Origin: Rheinheimera sp.
GTDB taxonomy: Bacteria > Pseudomonadota > Gammaproteobacteria > Enterobacterales > Alteromonadaceae
Direction: 5' to 3'
Length of the DNA: 64,000 nucleotides
NCBI GenBank assembly: GCA_008015325.1
Contig: SSFI01000007.1
Span: 1-64,000, forward strand
The notes under the pieces were generated by a model. It was not told the DNA's origin. It ran no database searches and worked only from the letters and a program-made list of their open reading frames with translations. Both the position numbers and the translations under genes were made by a program. This document shows positions 1-7,273 of the stretch, piece by piece. Numbering within the stretch: position 1 is the stretch's first letter; every line of letters begins with the position of its first letter.

Positions 1-124
1 CTTCTTCACGCGGCGTGACCAGCACCGCAAACAGCCCCAGTAACAAACTGACCAACGCCAGCAAAGGCGTGATCTGATTTTGCTTAAAGGCTGCCGCTAA
101 ACGGCCGGAGATGCCGAGTTGCAT
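1..124 (-). CDS. RND-family efflux pump inner-membrane permease (N-terminal fragment)
   Basis: Only the first 41 codons lie in the window; the gene runs off the left edge. The translation starts MQLGISGRLAAAFKQNQ and continues into one hydrophobic helix (about residues 18-36) that ends in a TPREE-like motif. This is the usual start of AcrB/CusA-type RND permeases, which drive proton-coupled export across the inner membrane as part of a tripartite pump. The ATG shares one base with the stop of the upstream adaptor gene (TAATG arrangement), so the two are translationally coupled. Substrate class cannot be told from this fragment. Confidence 0.8.
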   Translation of the reverse strand, partial: MQLGISGRLAAAFKQNQITPLLALVSLLLGLFAVLVTPREE

Positions 125-1203
125 TATTGTGACTCCTGCGCTGAGCTAACCTGCTGCAACAGCGCTTTGGCATCCAGCGCGATTTGTTGCCCGGCGCTTA
201 AACCCGATAACACCTGATACTGCTCTTTTTGTAGCTTCTGCACCCGCACTGGTTGCAAGCTGGGTTGAGCTGCTTGCTGCACATACACCATCGCCACTTC
301 ACCACGCCACAACACAGCGCTCTCTGGGATCACCAACAACGGCTGACTGCCGGTTTGTAATTTCAGTTTGGTCCAGCTGCCCGGATACAGCTGCTGCGCA
401 CTGTAGTCGGCGACCGGTAATTTCAGCCGCAGTAAAAAACTATGACTTTGGGCGTTACCCTGCGGCGCTATGGTTAAATCCGGTGCACCTAAGTTCAGGC
501 TGCTGCCATCTGTCAGTTGCAGCTCAGCCACGCTGCTTTGTCGGGCGACCTGTAATTGCTGTTGCGGCAGCTGGGTGCTTAAACGCAGATGTTCGAGGCT
601 GAGGCCAATTAACAGAGGTTTACCCGGCGTCGCCAGCTCACCCAATTCAACCAGTCGTTGCTGCAAAATGCCGCTGTACGGTGCGCGCACCACGGTTTGT
701 TCTAACTGCTCGCGAGCGGCGCTGACCGCGGCGCTGGCTTGCTGTTGCCGCGCTTTGGCGGCATTAAAATTTGCCTGCGCCAAATCCAATGCGGCTTTGG
801 CGACTAAACCCTGTTGATGGATTTGCTGCACGCGTTTGAGTTCTTTGTCCTGCTCGGTAAACCGCACCTGCGCTTCACTGAGTGCAGCTTCAGCCTGCGC
901 CAGCCGGGCTTTTTGTTCGGTATCGGTAAAGCGCACCACCACAGCGCCCTGCGGCACCAGATCATTGACATCAAAAGGCAATTCGATAATACGGCCAGAG
1001 GTTTGCGCCGAAATAGTCGACTGCGCCACGGCTTCGACCAGTGCCGGCAATTCCAGCCAGACCGGCTGCGGTTGTGGCTCGAGCGTCAACCACTCAGTGG
1101 CGCTGGCCGCTACAGGCTGCAATGCCAGCAACAGCGTGGTGACCAGCGTGGTAAACAGTGCGGTTACTGAAGCGTTCAGCTGTCTCAGTCGTTTCATCTG
1201 CAT
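124..1203 (-). CDS. RND efflux periplasmic adaptor (membrane fusion protein)
   Basis: A 359-residue HlyD/AcrA-type adaptor that would bridge an inner-membrane RND permease to an outer-membrane channel. Residues about 11-36 form a hydrophobic signal/anchor segment ending in AAASA. Two half-lipoyl motifs (SGRIIELPFDVNDLVPQG, and APYSGILQQRLVELGELATPG) flank an alanine/glutamine-rich alpha-hairpin of about 65 residues (roughly 105-170), followed by a beta-barrel and a C-terminal membrane-proximal domain. Length is typical. It overlaps the permease start by one base and is clearly its operon partner. AT-rich palindromic DNA lies upstream and may hold the operator. No regulator gene is in view. 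Confidence 0.9.
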   Translation of the reverse strand: MQMKRLRQLNASVTALFTTLVTTLLLALQPVAASATEWLTLEPQPQPVWLELPALVEAVAQSTISAQTSGRIIELPFDVNDLVPQGAVVVRFTDTEQKARLAQAEAALSEAQVRFTEQDKELKRVQQIHQQGLVAKAALDLAQANFNAAKARQQQASAAVSAAREQLEQTVVRAPYSGILQQRLVELGELATPGKPLLIGLSLEHLRLSTQLPQQQLQVARQSSVAELQLTDGSSLNLGAPDLTIAPQGNAQSHSFLLRLKLPVADYSAQQLYPGSWTKLKLQTGSQPLLVIPESAVLWRGEVAMVYVQQAAQPSLQPVRVQKLQKEQYQVLSGLSAGQQIALDAKALLQQVSSAQESQ

Positions 1204-1317
1204 AAAGTCTCCAATTTGTTGCGGTGCTGCTGTACGACATGTCCCTTTAAGAGTTCCACGCGCTCACAACAGTATAGCGACCATAAATTGCATTAGATAA
1301 ATTTAATATAAGTATAT

Positions 1318-1338
1318 ATTAGAAAATTCTAATTAGAA
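1318..1338. promoter_or_regulatory. Overlapping palindromes upstream of the efflux operon (candidate operator)
   Basis: ATTAGAA-AA-TTCTAAT (1318-1333) overlaps the perfect 12-bp palindrome TTCTAATTAGAA (1327-1338), inside an AT-rich block about 115 bp before the adaptor start. Symmetry and position suit binding by a dimeric repressor such as a TetR or MarR protein. This is inference only. Confidence 0.35.
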
Positions 1339-1463
1339 AGTGCCGCGGCTTTGGTGCTGACAATAGCGCAGACAGATACAGACGTAACCATTTTGGTGCG
1401 CTCAGTGAACCGCAACGGGTTGATTTCTGACAGGATGATGCAAGAACAGCAGACAGGCGCGCA

Positions 1464-1502
1464 AAGTATTTAACCCTGACCGAACGTCAGGGTTAAATAC
1501 TT
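1464..1502 (-). terminator. Long perfect hairpin after rsuA
   Basis: A perfect 17-bp inverted repeat (AAGTATTTAACCCTGAC / GTCAGGGTTAAATACTT) with a 5-nt loop begins 9 bp beyond the rsuA stop. On the minus strand the stem is followed only by TTTGC, so the U-run is short. The AT-rich outer stem gives extra U and A runs, so it could work in both directions. Confidence 0.7.
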
Positions 1503-1510
1503 CAGTTTTA

Positions 1511-2203
1511 TCAATTAAATAAAGAGATTTCTTCGGCCGTCAGCTGACGATACTCGCCTTCAGCCAGGCTGGCGTCCAGCGTCAGCGGACCGACCCGTTC
1601 ACGGTGTAAGCGCACCACTTTGTTGCCAAGAGCTGCGAACATGCGTTTCACCTGATGATAACGGCCTTCGTGAATGGTCAGCAGGCATTCGGTCGGGCTG
1701 ATAATTTCCAGCTGCGCCGGTTTGGTCGGTGTTTTTTCGCCGCGCAGCATCACACCTTCAGCAAACTGGGCGATGGCACTGTCTTCGACCGGATCCGCCA
1801 GCCAGGCGCGGTAGGTTTTGGCACATTCATGTTTCGGGCTGCTGATTTTATGTGACCACTGGCCATCGTCGGTGATCAGCAATAAACCAGTAGTATCCAA
1901 ATCCAGTCTGCCCACGGTATGCAGCTTATCGATATTAGGTTCGTCCAGCAGCACAAACACTGTGTTGTGATCCGGGTCGTCGGTCGAGCAGACGTAACCG
2001 GCAGGCTTATGCAGCAGAATGTAACGCGGACCGGTCAGCTGCAGCGGTTCGTCGTCCAGCAGCACCACATCGGTTTCTTTGATTTGCTGCGCCGGCTGTT
2101 TGCACTGCAAACCATTGAGCTGAATTTCACCTTGCCGGATCAGCTTGCCAGCCTGACTGCGGGTCAGTCCGGTGCAATCACAGACAAATTTATCTAAACG
2201 CAT
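1511..2203 (-). CDS. rsuA: 16S rRNA pseudouridine(516) synthase RsuA
   Basis: A 230-residue protein with an N-terminal S4 RNA-binding domain (about 1-48, MRLDKFVCDCTGLTRSQAGK) and a pseudouridine synthase domain. The catalytic motif GRLDLDTTGLL carries the active-site aspartate, and RYHQVKRMFAALG matches the conserved C-terminal block of the RsuA/RluE group. RsuA converts U516 of small-subunit rRNA to pseudouridine. The start at MRLDKF is the usual one and the length matches E. coli RsuA. It stands alone, with a strong hairpin behind it. RluE or RluF paralogues are less likely given the S4 domain and the short length. Confidence 0.9.
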   Translation of the reverse strand: MRLDKFVCDCTGLTRSQAGKLIRQGEIQLNGLQCKQPAQQIKETDVVLLDDEPLQLTGPRYILLHKPAGYVCSTDDPDHNTVFVLLDEPNIDKLHTVGRLDLDTTGLLLITDDGQWSHKISSPKHECAKTYRAWLADPVEDSAIAQFAEGVMLRGEKTPTKPAQLEIISPTECLLTIHEGRYHQVKRMFAALGNKVVRLHRERVGPLTLDASLAEGEYRQLTAEEISLFN

Positions 2204-2270
2204 AAAAGGCCATCCGTTTGAAACAGGGCGTCAGTCTACTGAGCCACTGCACCGGCCGCAAGCAAGGGAT

Positions 2271-3014
2271 TCAAAGCGGTTTTAGGCCGTACAATGCGAG
2301 GCGATCCAGCCAGTATTTTTGTTGACTGAGCTTTTGCAGCGCCTGCTCAAATTGCGGATACAGCTCCTGATAATGGTGGGTAAACAGGATTTGCCGGCGA
2401 TAGGCCGGGTACGGCTGGCCGGTGATTTTCAACTTGCCGAGATATTGCGTCTGGCGGCCATAATATAAAAAGCTGGAACGGGTGATCACCACATGTTCCA
2501 GCTGTTTCTCCAATAACAAAGCCAGATTTTCTTTATCGGAATCGGCGTCAATGCGCTGGATTTTGCCTTCGGCGATCAATTCGTTCAGGCCCGGATAACT
2601 GTAACCGCGGATAGCGCCGATGCGGCTGCCGGTCAGCTCACTGAGTTGCTGGATTTTCTGGCTGTGTTGCGTGGGGGAGACAAACACTTCCCGGTCTGAA
2701 AACAAAGTACCGGACCACAAATAAGGCGGTTCCTTTGCGGCAAACCAGGCCGGATTGGTCCAGAGCGCGATCACCGGCAACTGTGCCGCCAGCCGCTGAT
2801 TCAATTCGGGCCTGCTTAACAGTTGTAGCCGCAACTGTACCTGGTCGCCCATTTCCTGCTGCAGGGCCCGCAGCAAATCGTAATTTAAGCCCGTCTCCGT
2901 ATCGGCGTTAATGACAAAGGGCGGTGCCTGATGGTAGGCATATAAAGTCACCACAGTGCTCGCAGCAGCGCTTTGTAACCAAAGTAAGAAAACCAGCAAA
3001 AAACCAAACCGCAT
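2271..3014 (-). CDS. Periplasmic solute-binding protein, family 3 type
   Basis: I choose the ATG at 3014 because it gives a clean signal peptide (MRFGFLLVFLLWLQSAAAS); an ATG 45 bases further upstream would put charged residues in front of it. The mature part (247 residues in all) reads like a SBP_bac_3 fold: VVTLYAYHQAPPFV at the first strand, GLNYDLLRALQQEMG in the first lobe, and GSRIGAIRGYSYPGLNELI at the hinge. Such proteins bind amino acids for ABC uptake or serve as sensor domains. No permease or ATPase gene is adjacent, so this may be an orphan binding protein, as is common in Alteromonadales. The ligand is unknown. Confidence 0.7.
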   Translation of the reverse strand: MRFGFLLVFLLWLQSAAASTVVTLYAYHQAPPFVINADTETGLNYDLLRALQQEMGDQVQLRLQLLSRPELNQRLAAQLPVIALWTNPAWFAAKEPPYLWSGTLFSDREVFVSPTQHSQKIQQLSELTGSRIGAIRGYSYPGLNELIAEGKIQRIDADSDKENLALLLEKQLEHVVITRSSFLYYGRQTQYLGKLKITGQPYPAYRRQILFTHHYQELYPQFEQALQKLSQQKYWLDRLALYGLKPL

Positions 3015-3155
3015 ACCGCAAAACTCCGCATCGTCATTGGATCTAACCTTAGCCGTCATCGCGGCGTTACGCCAACCGGGAAAATGTTACATTTTTGTGC
3101 AAAACCGACGACCTGGCGGCGAGGTGAAACCTGTCCGGATGCTTGCTGCACCAAT

Positions 3156-3200
3156 GTTGCCGGCAACCGGGCTTTGCTAACCTGTTGCTAACCGCAACAG
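3156..3200 (+). promoter_or_regulatory. Two GTTGC/GCAAC inverted repeats upstream of the NSS transporter
   Basis: GTTGCCGGCAAC (3156-3167) is a perfect 12-bp palindrome. CTGTTGC-TAACC-GCAACAG (3182-3200) is a perfect 7-bp hairpin sharing the TTGC/GCAA core. Both lie 150-195 bp before the transporter start and may be paired operator sites or a folded leader. The rest of the 3060-3349 gap shows no ORF of note. Confidence 0.3.
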
Positions 3201-3349
3201 TGGATAGCTCAGCGTTTTTTGGTTGCATTTACCTGCTGCTTTCCTCTACATTGCTGCTGCCGCTGTTTGTCTTCTGTGCAACAGCAGGACCGAGGTTGCC
3301 CGCCAACCCACATAATTATTAAAACGAATGATTCACCGACGAGAACATC

Positions 3350-4696
3350 ATGACTGATCAATTAACCTCCCGGGGCAACTGGGGCTCACGCATCGGCTTT
3401 ATCCTCGCCGCCGCAGGCTCCGCCGTAGGCCTCGGCGCAATCTGGAAATTCCCTTATGTCGCAGGCGCTAATGGCGGCGGCGTATTTTTGCTGGTGTACC
3501 TGGCTTGTGTGTTCTCTGTCGGTGTCGTGATGATGCTGGCCGAGATGATGATTGGCCGCAGCGCAAAAAAATCAGCTACTTCAGCTTATCGGGTGCTGGG
3601 ACAAGGCAAATGGCACTGGGCCGGCTGGATTTCAGTACTCTGTGTCTACTTAATCCTCGGGTTTTATTGTGTGGTCGGTGGCTGGACCATTGCCTACATA
3701 GTCGAAGCGGTCAAAGGCGATATTCTAACTACGGATGCTAAAGTTCTCAGCGATACCTTCACCAACTTTATTGCCGACCCGACGGCCGCGCTGATTTACA
3801 CCGCTGGTTTTATGGGGATCACCGCGCTCATCGTCGTTGCCGGTGTGCAGTCTGGTATCGAACGGATCTGTAAAGTATTGATGCCGGTGTTGTTTGCCCT
3901 GATGTTGTTCCTGGTGTACCGCAGCCTGACGCTGCCAGGTGCGATGGAAGGTGTGATGTACTTTATTACGCCGGACTGGAGCAAATTGTCGATCAAGATG
4001 GTGCTGGACGCGCTGGGTCTTGCCGTGTTCTCACTGTCGGTAGGTGCCGGTCTGATGATCGCTTACGGCTCATACTTAAGTGAAGAAACCAAAATTGTGA
4101 ATGCTGGTTTGTGGATTGCCGGCCTCGCCACTATGGCATCTGTACTGGCGGGCCTGATGATTCTGCCCGCAGTGTTTGCCTTCCACGTGGACCCGGCTGC
4201 AGGCCCTGGCCTGACCTTTATTACGATGCCGGCGCTGTTTGCACAGATGGCCGGTGGCCAGTTACTGGCACTGGTGTTTTTCTCATTACTGCTGTTTGCT
4301 GCGGTGACATCATCGATTTCGATTCTGGAACCGGCCGTCGCCTTCCTGATTGATGAATATGCGCTGGCACGTCGCACTGCCACGCTGATTGTCGCGATAT
4401 CCAACTATGTGATCCTGGGTGTTCCGGCCGCTTTGTCGTTTGGCAGCATGGCGGAGAGCATGAAAGTCTTTGGCAAAACGCCGTTTGACCTGATGGATTT
4501 CGTTGCTTCGAACCTGCTGATGCCATTAGGCGGTATGTTCGCTGCGGTGTTTGTTGGCTGGGCCATCTGGCACAAAATCAAGCCGATTCTGCAGGACGAA
4601 ATGCACAAACACGTGCTGTCAGGTTACCGCCTGCTGGCTGCAGTGGTGGCACCATTGCTGATTGCGGTAGTGGCCTATATGACGATTAAAGGCTGA
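3350..4696 (+). CDS. Sodium-dependent transporter, neurotransmitter:sodium symporter (NSS/SNF) family
   Basis: A 448-residue multispanning membrane protein. The first helix carries the family signature (NWGSRIGFILAAAGSAVGLG then IWKFPY), in which the unwound middle of TM1 helps form the Na+ and substrate sites as in LeuT. About eleven hydrophobic segments follow, as in many bacterial NSS members. These proteins import amino acids or related solutes with sodium. The substrate cannot be assigned from sequence alone. The start at MTDQLTSRGNWGSR fits the family and lies just after an AGAACATC leader. It is transcribed alone and ends at a good intrinsic terminator. Confidence 0.88.
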   Translation: MTDQLTSRGNWGSRIGFILAAAGSAVGLGAIWKFPYVAGANGGGVFLLVYLACVFSVGVVMMLAEMMIGRSAKKSATSAYRVLGQGKWHWAGWISVLCVYLILGFYCVVGGWTIAYIVEAVKGDILTTDAKVLSDTFTNFIADPTAALIYTAGFMGITALIVVAGVQSGIERICKVLMPVLFALMLFLVYRSLTLPGAMEGVMYFITPDWSKLSIKMVLDALGLAVFSLSVGAGLMIAYGSYLSEETKIVNAGLWIAGLATMASVLAGLMILPAVFAFHVDPAAGPGLTFITMPALFAQMAGGQLLALVFFSLLLFAAVTSSISILEPAVAFLIDEYALARRTATLIVAISNYVILGVPAALSFGSMAESMKVFGKTPFDLMDFVASNLLMPLGGMFAAVFVGWAIWHKIKPILQDEMHKHVLSGYRLLAAVVAPLLIAVVAYMTIKG

Positions 4697-4723
4697 GATC
4701 GGACAACGCAGGTTCCAACTAAC

Positions 4724-4750
4724 ACAAAGCCAGCAAAAGCTGGCTTTGTT
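4724..4750 (+). terminator. Intrinsic terminator of the NSS transporter gene
   Basis: An 11-bp perfect stem (ACAAAGCCAGC / GCTGGCTTTGT) with an AAAA loop, then TTCTTTCTG. It lies 28 bp after the stop codon. Confidence 0.8.
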
Positions 4751-4779
4751 CTTTCTGTGCTGGTCGTGTACCAATCGAC

Positions 4780-5244
4780 TTAACTATCAGTTTTTTTCAC
4801 CGGCTTGGTTGCTGCAGGTGCTGACAGCGCTTTGCTGGCTTTGCCCGGATGCAGGTATTTGTCTTTCGGCGCAAAAGCGCTTGGCATCACCTCTATGCCC
4901 AGTTTCCGGCCGAGTTTGACGATCAGCGGAATAGTGATTGGGGCAAAGGGCAGAATAGCGAATACACCAAGACCAGTGGCGCGCAGCACATCGGCCAGCT
5001 GGGAATTGGCTTGCTGCAACTCCGCTTTACTGACCTGTCCGGTCACGTAATTCTGATAAATACGCAGCATCTGTTTGGTTTCAGCTTTTTCCTGCGACAA
5101 CGCACATTGCAGCCGGATCATGCCAAAGCGGATCCGCATCATACTTTTGCGACGTTGTAACCGGAGCACACGCACAGGCGCTTTATGCAGGTGACGTAAC
5201 AGTCTCATTCCGATCCTCAGGGGTCGCAACACACCCTCAGGCAC
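4780..5244 (-). CDS. LETM1-like small protein
   Basis: Up to 154 residues. A later ATG at 5208 (MRLLRHLHK) is an alternative start, because the first residues look less conserved. The N-terminal part is very basic. The middle has a long amphipathic helix (AETKQMLRIYQNYVTGQ). Residues about 90-120 (GLGVFAILPFAPITIPLI, then KLGRKLGIEVMPSAF) resemble the hydrophobic segment and LPS-F motif of the LETM1 ribosome-binding-like domain. The function of such bacterial proteins is not known to me. The C-terminus is lysine/alanine rich. A convergent gap of about 80 bp separates it from the transporter. Confidence 0.6.
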   Translation of the reverse strand: MPEGVLRPLRIGMRLLRHLHKAPVRVLRLQRRKSMMRIRFGMIRLQCALSQEKAETKQMLRIYQNYVTGQVSKAELQQANSQLADVLRATGLGVFAILPFAPITIPLIVKLGRKLGIEVMPSAFAPKDKYLHPGKASKALSAPAATKPVKKTDS

Positions 5245-5357
5245 TACATCAAAAATGTCGCCGGGTGTAACTGCTATTATCGTCTTCTGCTGTAAAGAAA
5301 AACAGTGTTATTTGCTGATTTTTTACCCCTGCTTTGGTCGAAACATCGAGCTATGGC

Positions 5358-5708
5358 TCAGCTTCGCATCAACGCCAATAACTGCGCCGCATCCAGCCGT
5401 GCCACGATATCACCGCCTTCCAGCAAAGAGTCTGCCAGCTCACGTTTTTGGCTATGCAGCGCCAGAATTTTTTGCTCAATGGTGTGCTGCGTCACCAACC
5501 GGTAGATAGTCACAGGCCGCGCCTGACCGATACGATGGGCGCGATCGGATGCCTGATCTTCCACGGCCGGATTCCACCAGGGATCGAGATGGATCACATA
5601 ATCGGCAGCGGTCAGATTCAGGCCGGAACCGCCGGCTTTGAGACTGATTAAGAACACTTCGCCTTGCCCCGCCTGGAATGCATCCACGCGTTTTTTCCGC
5701 TCTGTCAC
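5358..5708 (-). CDS. SNF2 helicase, C-terminal segment (after frameshift)
   Basis: A 116-residue segment with SNF2 motifs V and VI ([31 protein letters not shown]) and the terminal KKREL-type helix ([15 protein letters not shown]). It cannot act alone. It joins the preceding segment by restoring one base near 5717. The natural stop is TGA at 5360-5358. Confidence 0.6.
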   Translation of the reverse strand: MTERKKRVDAFQAGQGEVFLISLKAGGSGLNLTAADYVIHLDPWWNPAVEDQASDRAHRIGQARPVTIYRLVTQHTIEQKILALHSQKRELADSLLEGGDIVARLDAAQLLALMRS

Positions 5709-7264
5709 CGAAGTACTCCATCCAGATATTGGTAACTGACCTGCTGTTCATCCAGATAACGCCGCACTATCGCCAGATGGTCGACAAACTGACTAAAGAC
5801 CAGCACTTTGTGTTTGTTGTCCAGAAGCTCGGTCAGCGTGTCGGCAAATACTGCCAGCTTACTGCCCGCCAGCTGTTGTTCCGGCAATACCAGGCTGGGA
5901 TGGCAACAAAAACGCCGCAAGCGGGTAATTTCCGCCAATACCTGCATCGATTGCCCCGCTTCCAGCGTGGCCAGTTTGTCGATGGCTTGCTGGCGCAGTG
6001 CTTCGTATAAATGCATTTCTTCGCTACTCAGTTCGACATCCAGCTGAATTTCGGTGCGGGGCGGCAATTCACTGAGCACCTGGGTTTTAGTCCGGCGCAG
6101 AATAAACGGCTGCAGCAGTTTTTTCAGCAACAGCCGCGCGCTGTGATCCCCTTGTTCGATAGGGCTGGCAAAACGCGTACTAAACTGCTCTTTGCTGCCC
6201 AGCAGGCCCGGATTGATAAACTGGAACAGGCTCCACAGCTCACCCAAGTGGTTTTCAACCGGCGTGCCGCTGGCGATCAGGCGGAAATCAGCCTGCAGCT
6301 GCATCACCGCTTTGGCACGTTTGGTCTCGGCATTTTTAATTGCCTGAGCTTCGTCGAGCACCACACTGTGCCAGTGCTGCGTAGCAAACTGCTCAATATC
6401 ACTTTGCAACAGGCCGTAACTGCAAATCACCAGGTCAAATGGCCCCAGTGCAGTGAGATCGCGGGTTTCGTGGTACCAGCGAATCTGCAACGTCGGTGCA
6501 AACCGGGCCGCTTCACTGCGCCAGTTATTCGCCACTGACAACGGCGCCACCACCAGTGCCGGGCCACGGGCCGCGCGATGCAGCAATAACGCCAGCGTCT
6601 GCACGGTTTTACCCAGGCCCATATCATCAGCCAGACAAGCGCCGACACCCCAGTGTGCCAGCCGGGCCAGCCAGATAAATCCTTGTTGCTGATAATCACG
6701 CAGTTCGGCCTGCAGCGTGGAAGGCACGGCCGGCTGGACCTCATCCAGCTGATTCAGTCTGGCCAGCTGCGTTTGCCAGGCTTTGTTGCTGGTGACCTGA
6801 CCGGCGCCGGCAGCTAAATCCGCGATCAGCGGTGCCGTCAGCGGACTGAGCTGCAAACCATCGGCGACGTTTTTGCCAGGCAGCTGGTTCAGTTCCGCCA
6901 GTTGCTGGCGGAAACTGTCGGTCAGTGCCAGATATTCATGCTCACCGAGCGCAATAAAACGGCCGTGGCTTGTGCTGACCAGACTGAGTAATTCTTTTAA
7001 TGTCAGCACCTTGTCTGCATCCAGCGGCAATTCACCATCTAGCGTCAGCCACTGACCCTGTTGGCGGATATTCAGCTGCAGATCCTGCAATCTGGCCTGA
7101 CGCCGGATGCGGAATTTTTCACCCTCTGGCCAAACCAGCTGCAACACATCGGAACTGTGCTGATGCAGCTGTTCCAGCAATTCCAGGCACTGAATTGGCT
7201 GCTGCAGCAACCACTGACTGCCGTCGAATTCTGCCTCCAATAAAGCCGGACACGCCTCAATCAC
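5705..7264 (-). CDS. SNF2 helicase, ATPase core segment (between stop and frameshift)
   Basis: Holds helicase motifs I to [19 protein letters not shown] (Walker A), [11 protein letters not shown] (motif II), [18 protein letters not shown] (motif III), and [12 protein letters not shown] before the break. A GTG at 7264 could in principle allow restart, but no ribosome-binding sequence is evident and the frame is continuous with the upstream segment across the TAA. The segment ends with out-of-frame residues VLR. Confidence 0.6.
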   Translation of the reverse strand: MIEACPALLEAEFDGSQWLLQQPIQCLELLEQLHQHSSDVLQLVWPEGEKFRIRRQARLQDLQLNIRQQGQWLTLDGELPLDADKVLTLKELLSLVSTSHGRFIALGEHEYLALTDSFRQQLAELNQLPGKNVADGLQLSPLTAPLIADLAAGAGQVTSNKAWQTQLARLNQLDEVQPAVPSTLQAELRDYQQQGFIWLARLAHWGVGACLADDMGLGKTVQTLALLLHRAARGPALVVAPLSVANNWRSEAARFAPTLQIRWYHETRDLTALGPFDLVICSYGLLQSDIEQFATQHWHSVVLDEAQAIKNAETKRAKAVMQLQADFRLIASGTPVENHLGELWSLFQFINPGLLGSKEQFSTRFASPIEQGDHSARLLLKKLLQPFILRRTKTQVLSELPPRTEIQLDVELSSEEMHLYEALRQQAIDKLATLEAGQSMQVLAEITRLRRFCCHPSLVLPEQQLAGSKLAVFADTLTELLDNKHKVLVFSQFVDHLAIVRRYLDEQQVSYQYLDGVLR

Positions 7265-7273
7265 ACGGTCATA

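Noticed and set aside
7262..7264. GTG as an independent start for the helicase ATPase segment
   Set aside because: No ribosome-binding sequence, and the frame runs on unbroken from the upstream segment except for one TAA.
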